The translations under genes were made by a program, and so were the position numbers. Shown here in pieces: positions 1-5,726 of a stretch of 7,962 nt of DNA. The notes beneath the pieces were generated by a model, which searched no databases, had not been told where the DNA came from, and saw only the letters and a list, made by a program, of their open reading frames with translations. The stretch is taken from the NCBI GenBank assembly GCA_002494205.1, contig DLBE01000059.1, positions 1 through 7,962 of the forward strand, written 5' to 3'. The DNA comes from Caryophanales bacterium UBA7029 (GTDB lineage Bacteria > Bacillota_I > Bacilli_A > RFN20 > CAG-826). The first letter of the stretch is position 1. Each line of letters opens with the position of its first letter.

Positions 1-1470
1 AACATCACCTTCAGTCGGATCCACTAAAATCCATTTAACATTAACTTTGATGTCAATGTTTTCAACTACATTGTAGTTAACTGTATCACTCGGAGTGTAT
101 TTAGCTTTAAAAGCATTTTCTCCCCAAGTAGATGTTTTTTGAGTTCCATCCATCCAGGAGAATCCTTCTGGAAGTCCAATTGTTGATAATTCAACATCAT
201 ATGGAGCGTCTATAGTGCTTGGAACTACATAAGTAGGATTTGCTTTTGCAATTTCAAATTGAAGTTTTGCGGTTGCTCCTCCAACAGTTACTCTAGCTTC
301 ATAGATTCCTGCATCAATGCATTCGCTGACAAGAGAGTCATTTTCGTAATATTCGATTGAAGGCGTTCCAAAAGCTTCACTACTATAACCAAGTTCAAAT
401 GAAGCAGTTTTAGCGGAATCGTCAAATACTAAATTCGTTGGAACAACTAAAGAAAGAGTTAAGCCAGTATCAACTGAACACTCTGGATTGCTACAAGAAG
501 CTAGGATAGATGAGCCATTAGCAACATATGACCAATTGTGTTCGTGAACATAAACTTCAACAGGAATATCTATATTATTAACTACGTTATAATTATCGTT
601 ATCGCTTGGAGTATAATTTGCTTTAAAAGTGAAATTACCCGTAGTACTACCAACATTTTGAGTTGGATCTACCCAAGTAAATCCAGTTGGTAATGATAAC
701 ATAGAAAGCGTTGAATTAGCTTTAATACGTAATCCAGATGGAACAACATAAGCTGGATTTGCTTTTGCAATTTCAAATTGAAGTTTTGCGGTTGCTCCTC
801 CAACAGTTACACTAGCTTCATAAACTCCAGCATCAACGCATTCGCTGACAAGAGAGTTATTTTTGTAATATTTGGTTGAAGGTGTTCCAAATGCAGCCTC
901 ACTATATTCAGCAGCAAAAGAGCAAACTTTGTTTGTTTCATCATAAACTAGATTATCAGGTGCTTGCAATGTAAGAGTTAAACCAGTTATAGCTGGGCAA
1001 TCTGAATTGCTGCATGAAGCAGTAATAGAGGATCCGCTTGCAACATATGACCAATTATGGGTGTGTTCAAACGGATATTTAAAAACTTTTTCTGTTCTAT
1101 ATCCAACAACACCTCCTACGGTTACCGTTCCGCATTTAGAATCATATCCTGGACCAACACTATAGGTAGTGTGATCCCCTCTAGTTGCTGTAACTACAGT
1201 ATCATCTCCTGTAATAGTAATATTGCCACAAATACTTTCATTTTGGTCCGCATAACCGCTTCCAATTGCGGCATTGAAATCCTTGTTTGCGGTTGCTGTA
1301 ATCGTGCCACCACTAATCAAAATATCTCCACAAACGCCTCCATTGTAGCCAGCACCAATCACTGCTCCTCCATTAGAACCTACTGATGCATTAATAGTTC
1401 CACCAGTAATTGTGATATTACCACATGTTCCTTCGGAGCCAGAACCAATTCCTGTACCGGTATAATCACT
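1..1470 (-). CDS. Surface protein, frame-shifted continuation (beta-helix rungs plus two His/Cys-Ig modules), 3' end off window
   Basis: I translated this frame by hand. It is open for 490 codons from 1470 to the left edge and has no start of its own; the nearest upstream stop in this frame is at 1492-1494. It continues the rungs of the upstream piece (GTGIGSGSEGTCGNITITGG and so on) down to about 1105, so the two pieces were one gene. It then encodes two copies of a 173-residue module. Each starts with H-x-H-N-W-S-Y-V and an A-S-C-S-N-x-x-C cluster, followed by an Ig/MBG-like fold (SLVSEC.DAG.YEA.VTVGGATAKL), a short YVVP linker, and a second Ig-like strand set with FKA.YTPSD..NYNVV. These modules are common in secreted Bacillota proteins. 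After module 2 the sequence changes to VKWILVDPTEGDV and leaves the window. The His/Cys cluster could bind zinc (inference). Cell-wall attachment cannot be judged because the C-terminus is missing. It is probably untranslated unless the frame is restored. Confidence 0.8.
28..1065 (-). repeat. Two tandem 519-bp coding repeats (547-1065 and 28-546)
   Basis: The copies are exactly in phase: 173 codons each, offset 519 bp. For example, the HxH codons lie at 1057-1065 and 538-546, and the NWSYV tryptophan codons at 1051-1053 and 532-534. The stretch 236-291 is identical base for base to 755-810 (56 bp), including synonymous positions, while flanking parts have diverged. That pattern suggests recent duplication or local gene conversion. 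A third copy does not follow: sequence below position 28 no longer matches. Confidence 0.85.
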
Positions 1471-1640
1471 ACTGCCGTAATATTTCCACCATTAATAGTA
1501 ATGTCCCCACATGTTCCAGGACAGCCACTACCAATAACAGCAGCAGCATTTATTGTATTTCCGTTAATTGTTCCACCATTAATAGTAATATTCCCAAATG
1601 ACCCACCGTTAACTGACCCAATGCATGCAGCACGAGATTT
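1105..1640 (-). repeat. Degenerate ~28-35-residue beta-helix rung repeats, mostly with one cysteine each
   Basis: Successive units follow the pattern (A/G)-I-G-S/A-G, a variable loop, C-G-(D/N)-I-T-I-(N/T)-G-G-T-I-T-A. About six can be read: SFGNITINGG (no Cys), GTCGDITINGG, GTCGNITITGG, GVCGDILISGG, SICGNITITGD and KCGTVTVGG. The frame break near 1473 falls inside this array, between the second and third units. The period is typical of parallel beta-helix coils. The conserved rung cysteines could stack as a ladder, which is inference. Confidence 0.7.
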
Positions 1641-2177
1641 ACTAGAAAGATTGAGAGTTCCACTATTAACGATCAAATTCCCACCTTCATTATATTCAGA
1701 AAGTTGAGTGCTCCCAATTGCAGGCGCGGTTAGTTTCGAACTATGAGCCTTTAACGAACCTGGAGTTTCTGCTTTTTCTTTAATTGTTAATGTTTTGTTT
1801 TTTGGAATAAAAATACCGGGATAATACGATTGAAAACCAACAGCAGTATTATCTCCTTCTAAAATAATTGTTGAATCGCCTAAACAAGTGATTCCGGCAT
1901 AAGGGCAACTAACATTATTTACTCCATTAATTGCTGCATTATTTAATGTAACAATAGCCTTATCTGCGATAGAAATTTTGTAAAGACCACCTAAAGTTCC
2001 AGTTAGAATATCTCCGTTTTGAGCGACATAATCAGCGGTTAATTCTGATAAATCAACCGTTGTACCAGCCGCTTTTACTGCTTTTACATTTGAACCATGG
2101 TTAAATACTAGTCCAGCAGCAAACACAAAAAGTGCAGTTGTGCCAACAACAATCGGTAAAATCTTTATTTTTTTCAT
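1380..2177 (-). CDS. Secreted beta-helix surface protein, N-terminal part (ends early by frameshift)
   Basis: This frame encodes 265 residues. The ATG at 2177 is preferred because AGGTGA lies just upstream (2182-2187); a TTG six codons earlier would place that site inside the gene. Residues 1-37 form a signal peptide: MKK, a hydrophobic run at about 6-25, and a possible cut near KAVKAA. No LPXTG sorting motif is visible. The mature part begins with a domain resembling the gut-Firmicutes proteins with 'AGITCLGDSTIILEGDN' and 'YYPGIFIPKNKTLTI' patterns, related to Cthe_2159-like carbohydrate-binding beta-helix folds (family assignment from memory). It continues with short G-N-I-T-I-N-G-G rungs. 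After codon 235 (about 1473) the frame changes and the last ~30 residues lose all similarity to the rungs, while the rungs continue in another frame (next entry). The product is therefore a truncated version of a protein of more than 725 residues, unless the break is a sequencing error. The substrate is unknown; adhesion or glycan binding is inference. Confidence 0.8.
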   Translation of the reverse strand: MKKIKILPIVVGTTALFVFAAGLVFNHGSNVKAVKAAGTTVDLSELTADYVAQNGDILTGTLGGLYKISIADKAIVTLNNAAINGVNNVSCPYAGITCLGDSTIILEGDNTAVGFQSYYPGIFIPKNKTLTIKEKAETPGSLKAHSSKLTAPAIGSTQLSEYNEGGNLIVNSGTLNLSSKSRAACIGSVNGGSFGNITINGGTINGNTINAAAVIGSGCPGTCGDITINGGNITAVVIIPVQELVLAPKEHVVISQLLVELLMHQ

Positions 2178-2181
2178 AACA

Positions 2182-2187
2182 TCACCT
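2182..2187 (-). promoter_or_regulatory. Ribosome binding site of the surface protein gene
   Basis: AGGTGA lies 4 bases before the ATG at 2175-2177. It decides the start at 2177 over the upstream in-frame TTG at 2193-2195, for which no comparable site exists. Confidence 0.65.
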
Positions 2188-2209
2188 AACGACAATAAAA
2201 TTCATTTGT

Positions 2210-2238
2210 ATTTTAAGCGTTAATTCTTTTAACCGCAA
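2210..2238 (-). promoter_or_regulatory. Likely sigma-A-type promoter of the surface protein gene, with inverted repeat in spacer
   Basis: On the minus strand, TTGCGG (2238-2233; 3 of 6 consensus) is separated by 17 bases from TAAAAT (2215-2210; 5 of 6). Transcription would begin near 2203, giving a leader of about 25 bases before the ATG. The spacer and -35 region contain an imperfect inverted repeat, GCG-G-TTAA / TTAA-CGC (2217-2236), with one extra G in one arm. This could be an operator. The -35 match is weak, so the call is moderate. Confidence 0.45.
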
Positions 2239-2283
2239 TAAAGTCATGCTTTTTGTTACCCGCCGAGAGACATTTTAAAACAA

Positions 2284-2312
2284 CAAAAAAAGACCTACCT
2301 TCCGATAGATCT
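2284..2312 (-). terminator. Rho-independent terminator after the tRNA
   Basis: Read on the minus strand, AGATCTATC (2312-2304) and GGTAGGTCT (2299-2291) form a 9-bp stem, including two G-U pairs, closed by a GGAA loop. A run of T residues at 2291-2285 follows. On the plus strand the two wobble pairs become C-A mismatches, so the signal is directional. It ends the tRNA transcript, and possibly read-through from the DUF1538/P-II operon, about 90 bases after the tRNA and just before the surface-protein promoter. Confidence 0.8.
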
Positions 2313-2327
2313 CTTTATGTCTTATGT

Positions 2328-2381
2328 GTGTCCTAATCAGATGGAAGTTTTTAGCAAACTTCGGATAAGTGACTTTGGACA
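2328..2381. other. Potential stem-loop region between tRNA and terminator
   Basis: A perfect 7-bp inverted repeat, GAAGTTT/AAACTTC (2344-2350 and 2356-2362, loop TTAGC), is framed by an outer 5-bp pair TGTCC/GGACA (2329-2333 and 2377-2381). No ORF fits here. It may be trailer structure for tRNA processing or simply chance; no known RNA family is recognised. Confidence 0.3.
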
Positions 2382-2401
2382 ACTACAAATTTTAGAAATT
2401 T

Positions 2402-2477
2402 TGGTGGACCTGGCCAGGATCGAACTGGTGACCTTTTCGTTGCGAACGAGATGCTCTCCCAACTGAGCTACAGGCCC
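2402..2477 (-). tRNA. tRNA-Ala (anticodon CGC)
   Basis: The 76-nt minus-strand cloverleaf is complete. The acceptor GGGCCTG pairs with CAGGTCC and contains the G3-U70 pair that is the main alanine identity element. The D-stem is GCTC/GAGC, the T-loop is TTCGATC, and the discriminator A and CCA are encoded. The anticodon loop TTCGCAA gives anticodon CGC (plus-strand 2442-2444), reading GCG. Two irregularities are visible: a C28-A42 mismatch in the anticodon stem and an A49-C65 mismatch at the base of the T-stem. It lies 35 bases after the stop of the P-II-like gene and is followed by a terminator. A CGC alanine tRNA is a supplement to the usual UGC species; GCG codons do occur in nearby genes, several of them in the Y-family polymerase. 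Confidence 0.9.
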
Positions 2478-2492
2478 AAGTGTATCGATTTA

Positions 2493-2520
2493 ATAATAGA
2501 AACTATATTTTTTCAATCAA
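2493..2520 (-). promoter_or_regulatory. Likely promoter of the tRNA-Ala gene
   Basis: On the minus strand, TTGATT (2520-2515; 4 of 6) and TATTAT (2498-2493; 5 of 6) are 16 bases apart. The -10 ends 15 bases before the tRNA 5' end, a usual distance for a short precursor leader. The -35 element overlaps the last codons and stop of the P-II-like gene, so the tRNA can be transcribed on its own even if operon read-through also occurs. Confidence 0.5.
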
Positions 2521-2821
2521 ATTTAAGTCCGACAACATCATTAACTGGTAAAGAAAAGGCGATTCCTTGACCATCTGTTGCAAGACCTGCAACTTTATAA
2601 ACAGCATTAAGGACTTTATCGCGAATCGTTTCGCTAACCAAAATAAGAAGCATTTCTTTTTCAGGAGTAATAACAACTCCATATTTTTCTTCCATTGCTT
2701 TTGTTCCGGTGCCACGAGCATGAACAATAGTTCCGCCCCTTGCGCCTTCATCTCTTGCGGCATTCATTGCAATTTCTGAATAATTTGCATTTACAATTAC
2801 AATAATTAATTCGTGCTTCAT
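2513..2821 (-). CDS. P-II-like signalling protein (distal copy)
   Basis: The 102-residue protein has the ferredoxin-like beta-alpha-beta layout of the GlnB/P-II superfamily: strand 1 HELIIVIVNANY (about 3-14), a helix with ARDEGARGG (22-30), strand 2 into HARGTGTK (34-41), a loop to ITPEKEMLLILV (51-62), a second helix, then DGQGIAFSLPVNDVVGL (83-99). The GTG and GxGIAFSLPV segments match members annotated 'P-II family nitrogen regulator' rather than classical GlnB. The loop at the T-loop position is shorter than in GlnB, the uridylylated Tyr context is not evident, and GDGKIF is replaced by GQGIAF. Such proteins usually form trimers that bind nucleotides and act on a partner, here probably the DUF1538 membrane protein (inference). 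A strong GGAGG (2831-2835) inside the previous gene's last codons precedes the ATG; the intergenic gap is one base. It ends in TGA. Confidence 0.85.
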   Translation of the reverse strand: MKHELIIVIVNANYSEIAMNAARDEGARGGTIVHARGTGTKAMEEKYGVVITPEKEMLLILVSETIRDKVLNAVYKVAGLATDGQGIAFSLPVNDVVGLKFD

Positions 2822-2822
2822 A

Positions 2823-3224
2823 TTATCTATCCTCCACTGTGTTTGCTAAGAATTGATAAACTCTTAGCCCAATAATACTTGATAAAGGGATTGAAAAACC
2901 AATTCCGCGATTCTTTTTGTTTGCTAAGAAAAAGGCATTTAATTCGGTTTTAATATCAGGAATCTTTTCTTGGGCGATAAATGAGAAAATAATGTCCTTA
3001 TCATTATCTTCAACACCTAAAATACCATAGATTTCCTTAGAAGCTGTTCCTTCGCCACGTTGAATAAATTGAGCACTAGAACCATCTCTTTCGAATAAAC
3101 GAGTTATTGCTTGTGCTTGGCCTTTTCCAACAATGGTTATGAATAAAGAAAGCTTCTTGTCTGCAATGCTACTTGCCGACGGAAGTTCTTTATTATTTTT
3201 TGCTTTTTTCCCGAAAAAACCCAT
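2823..3224 (-). CDS. P-II-like signalling protein (proximal copy, N-terminally extended)
   Basis: The 133-residue protein carries a basic N-terminal extension (MGFFGKKAKNNKE, to about residue 23). A P-II-like fold follows: KLSLFITIVGKGQ, a helix, FIQRGEGTASK, YGILGV, KDIIFSFIAQE, then NRGIGFSIPLSSIIGL near 107-121. It shares the R-G-x-G-T and G-I-x-F-S-[IL]-P-[LV] landmarks with the downstream copy but is otherwise quite different, so the two are an old paralogous pair and not a recent duplication. It starts 9 bases after the DUF1538 stop, with AGGGGA (3230-3235) overlapping that stop. The role is inferred as a cytosolic regulator of the adjacent membrane protein, perhaps forming mixed oligomers with the other copy. 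The ligand is unknown. Confidence 0.8.
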   Translation of the reverse strand: MGFFGKKAKNNKELPSASSIADKKLSLFITIVGKGQAQAITRLFERDGSSAQFIQRGEGTASKEIYGILGVEDNDKDIIFSFIAQEKIPDIKTELNAFFLANKKNRGIGFSIPLSSIIGLRVYQFLANTVEDR

Positions 3225-3233
3225 AAAATTCCC

Positions 3234-4805
3234 CTAAAAATTAATGATTTGAGCATCTTCAACTGAGTAAACATGTTTACGCATAATTGAGTATGCTTGA
3301 TCGGATTTAATCTTCTGAATAATACCTAAGATTTGAATAGCAATAATTGGAGTCATCGCGATTAAAGCAACAACACCAAAACCATATTCATAGACATCAT
3401 TTACTTTTCCGTCTGCTCTTCCAATAACAATTCCAATAATCATAGGTAAAACAAATGATGCCGCCATTGGACCTGATGCAGTTCCGCCAGAGTCAAATGC
3501 AATTGCGGTATAAATATCTTGGCTAAAGAAAGATAACGCTAAAGCTAAAGCGTATCCCGGTATAACGATATAAAGAATTGAAAATTTAAAGACTGCTCGT
3601 ATGGCGGCTAAACAAATAGCAACGCCAACACCTAAAGAAAGTGTTAATAAAACAGTAATTTTTGTAATGCGTCCATCTGAAATGTCTTCGATTTGTTTTG
3701 TTAAAACATGAACTGCTGGTTCACAAAGAATTGTGACCAATCCTATCACAAACGAAACAAGAATAACTGTTATATCTTTTTGTGATGCTAATTTTTGGCC
3801 AACAATTGCACCAACTGGAGACATTGAAGCGGTTGTCGCACTTAAGAATAAGGCAAGGCCAACATAGGCATAGGCAAAACCAATTAGTAAACTAATTACT
3901 TTCTTTTTTGTTAACTTGATATAAAAAGCGTTATAAATGAAGAAAATAATTAAAATTGGAGCGATAGCAATCAAAACTTCTACAGAACTTCCATAACCAG
4001 TCATTGATGGGATAAAGGCATCAACAAATCTCATTAAAATTGTCATATCTCCAGAATTTGCAAGTTGATATGGCGGAACGTTAGCATTAATCATTATTAA
4101 TAATGCGGTTGAAATAATTGGACCAATAGAGGCAATACCAACAAGTCCAAATGAATCGTTTGTGGCGTTTTTACCACCTCTAACGGTAGCAACACCGGCG
4201 CCTAATGCAAGAATAAATGGAACGGTTCCAGAACCTGTTGTTACGCCACCGGCATCAAAGATAAATGGAAGCAATTTTCTTCTTTCCGGGTCAATTGCAA
4301 TTAAAGAGATTAACATAAATGTTAAACAATAGAAAAATACATACCATAATTTAAGTGGTTTATGACGAATAATTCTTAAAACACCGATTACAAGAAATAC
4401 ACCAACACCGATAGCGATTCCGCCGACTAAAACAAATGCATTTGCTGGTCCAGGAATTATTGTAACTTGCTTTGAAACTATGATGATACTTGGTTCGGCA
4501 CAAGTAATTAATAAGCCTAAAGTTAACGAAAATAAGACAACAATAAAAACATTTTTCTGCTTTGATAAAGATGTTCCCATGTATTCGCCAACTTTGCTTA
4601 AAGATGATGAGGCTCCGATTTGGAATAATGCTAAACCAACAATTAAAACAACCATTCCTATAAGAACCAACCAGATGTTGGAACTGGATGTTTCGGTTGT
4701 AATTTTGGCTAAATTTGTAAAATGTAATATTAAAATAATCGCTATCATCGGTACGATAGAGAGCGATGAAGATATAAATGCTGATAAGTGTCTATTTTTA
4801 ACCAC
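3234..4805 (-). CDS. DUF1538 family membrane protein (putative transporter, internally duplicated)
   Basis: The 523-residue protein is strongly hydrophobic, with about a dozen membrane segments. It has two homologous halves: GLALF at 57-61 and 316-320, A/C-E-P at 103-105 and 361-363, FDAGG (183-187) and FDSGG (437-441) each followed by a T/S-G run, and FG/IGPI at 219-230 matching GFG/MTPI at 475-487. The repeated acidic E-P and D-x-G-G motifs lie near membrane segments and could line an ion or substrate path. The family is annotated only as DUF1538, so no substrate is established. It is followed at once by two P-II-like genes, which supports a regulated transporter (inference). The start is the GTG at 4805; no good ribosome site precedes it, the frame stays open upstream to 4850 without another usual start, and the first internal ATG is codon 20, so the N-terminus is uncertain by some residues. 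It lies 47 bases after the hydrolase gene. Confidence 0.85.
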   Translation of the reverse strand: MVKNRHLSAFISSSLSIVPMIAIILILHFTNLAKITTETSSSNIWLVLIGMVVLIVGLALFQIGASSSLSKVGEYMGTSLSKQKNVFIVVLFSLTLGLLITCAEPSIIIVSKQVTIIPGPANAFVLVGGIAIGVGVFLVIGVLRIIRHKPLKLWYVFFYCLTFMLISLIAIDPERRKLLPFIFDAGGVTTGSGTVPFILALGAGVATVRGGKNATNDSFGLVGIASIGPIISTALLIMINANVPPYQLANSGDMTILMRFVDAFIPSMTGYGSSVEVLIAIAPILIIFFIYNAFYIKLTKKKVISLLIGFAYAYVGLALFLSATTASMSPVGAIVGQKLASQKDITVILVSFVIGLVTILCEPAVHVLTKQIEDISDGRITKITVLLTLSLGVGVAICLAAIRAVFKFSILYIVIPGYALALALSFFSQDIYTAIAFDSGGTASGPMAASFVLPMIIGIVIGRADGKVNDVYEYGFGVVALIAMTPIIAIQILGIIQKIKSDQAYSIMRKHVYSVEDAQIINF

Positions 4806-4852
4806 GAGTAATATTCTAAAACAATAACTTTTAAATAAAAGCGATTTTTATT

Positions 4853-5725
4853 TTATAACCAATCATGTTTAAGATCAGCGAAAGCTTTTTTACCTTCTTT
4901 TAGCATCGGATAAACAATAAAAACGTGTTCCATCTTAGGATAAACTCTAAAGACAATTTGTTTATTTTTGCTTTCCAAAAGCGATTTAAATATTTTCATA
5001 TCAGGGTAGAGAATATCGTAGGTCCCTGTATATAAATATACAGGTGGAAGAATTGAAACATCTCCATTTATTGGTGAACAATACTTATTTTTCATGTCGT
5101 TGTCAGTCCAGGTGTCACCAATAACTGTAAGACCTGTAAAACCAAGCATTTTCGCTTTCTTTCCAATGGTTTTTATTTCCGGATTTTTCATTTCAACATC
5201 AAGCCATGGAGAGAAAAGATATAAAACGTCTGGCAATTTTAAACCTTTATCTTTTAACCAATAACATAGTCCAACAGCCATTCCACCACCCGCAGAATCT
5301 CCACCGAAAAAGTTTTTATGTTTTTTGCTTTGATATTTTGTATAAATTTCTTCCATAATCGGGAATTCAATTTTATAAGAAGATTCAGGCACTCTATTAT
5401 AAATAGGCACAACAATTCTTGCATCCATTTCATGAGCTATTTTTGCTAAGAATCTCCAGTGGTGTTTACAAATAGGATTTAGGTAGCCACCACCATGAAA
5501 ATAAAATAAAGTTTTTTGTGAATCATCGCCTCTATCATTAATGATATAGACACGTCTGTTGCTTTGATTTTCTAATCTAAAATCACTAATGTAATCTTCA
5601 ATTGGATCTTCTGGTTTGTGTTTAAAAGTCCCATTCATGATTCTTTGAGAATCAACTTCAAAACGTTTCTTACTGTTTGTAAGTATAAAATAGGCTCTAA
5701 TTATATATGAAGAAAGGGAAGTCAT
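4853..5725 (-). CDS. Alpha/beta hydrolase fold-3 esterase/lipase (HSL family)
   Basis: The 290-residue protein has the hormone-sensitive-lipase-type signature: oxyanion-hole motif HGGGY (77-81), nucleophile elbow GDSAGGG (142-148, Ser144), acid in TYDILYPD (Asp237) and catalytic histidine in KMEHVF (His267). The order and spacing fit an intact Abhydrolase_3 enzyme of normal length (about 290-320). There is no signal peptide, so it is probably cytosolic, acting on short acyl esters; the natural substrate cannot be read from sequence. The ATG lies one base after the rmuC stop with only a purine-rich GAAGAAAAAG stretch before it, which implies translational coupling to rmuC. Functional linkage to RmuC is not obvious. 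Confidence 0.88.
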   Translation of the reverse strand: MTSLSSYIIRAYFILTNSKKRFEVDSQRIMNGTFKHKPEDPIEDYISDFRLENQSNRRVYIINDRGDDSQKTLFYFHGGGYLNPICKHHWRFLAKIAHEMDARIVVPIYNRVPESSYKIEFPIMEEIYTKYQSKKHKNFFGGDSAGGGMAVGLCYWLKDKGLKLPDVLYLFSPWLDVEMKNPEIKTIGKKAKMLGFTGLTVIGDTWTDNDMKNKYCSPINGDVSILPPVYLYTGTYDILYPDMKIFKSLLESKNKQIVFRVYPKMEHVFIVYPMLKEGKKAFADLKHDWL

Positions 5726-5726
5726 A

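Noticed and set aside
1057..1386. Plus-strand ORF of 109 codons
   Set aside because: It is antisense to the cysteine-rich rung repeats; its odd Ser/Thr/Asn-rich composition is the mirror of those repeats, and it has no ribosome site.
1465..1480. Programmed -1 frameshifting at the break
   Set aside because: No X-XXY-YYZ slippery heptamer and no evident stimulatory stem; a single-base loss explains it better.
1105..1640. CRISPR-like periodic repeats
   Set aside because: The period is in codons, units are degenerate at DNA level and encode beta-helix rungs; no constant direct repeat with unique spacers exists.
1501..1707. Plus-strand ORF of 68 codons
   Set aside because: It lies opposite the intact N-terminal part of the surface protein and has no recognisable motif.
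2193..2195. TTG as start of the surface protein
   Set aside because: It lies upstream of the AGGTGA ribosome site and would add six residues (LSLGDV) before a standard MKK signal peptide.
2513..2515. Mycoplasma-type genetic code
   Set aside because: TGA serves as a stop here and tryptophan is TGG in the genes of the window.
2503..2779. Overlapping ORFs on both strands across the distal P-II-like gene
   Set aside because: The P-II-like frame has clear family motifs and a GGAGG site; the others are frame shadows.
4480..4827. Plus-strand ORF of 115 codons opposite DUF1538
   Set aside because: It is antisense to a conserved membrane protein and shows no motif.
4833..4853. Hairpin AAATAAAA/TTTTATTT after the hydrolase gene as a terminator
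   Set aside because: The stem has only A-T pairs and no following T-run on the minus strand; it is likely chance in AT-rich DNA, so read-through into DUF1538 remains possible.
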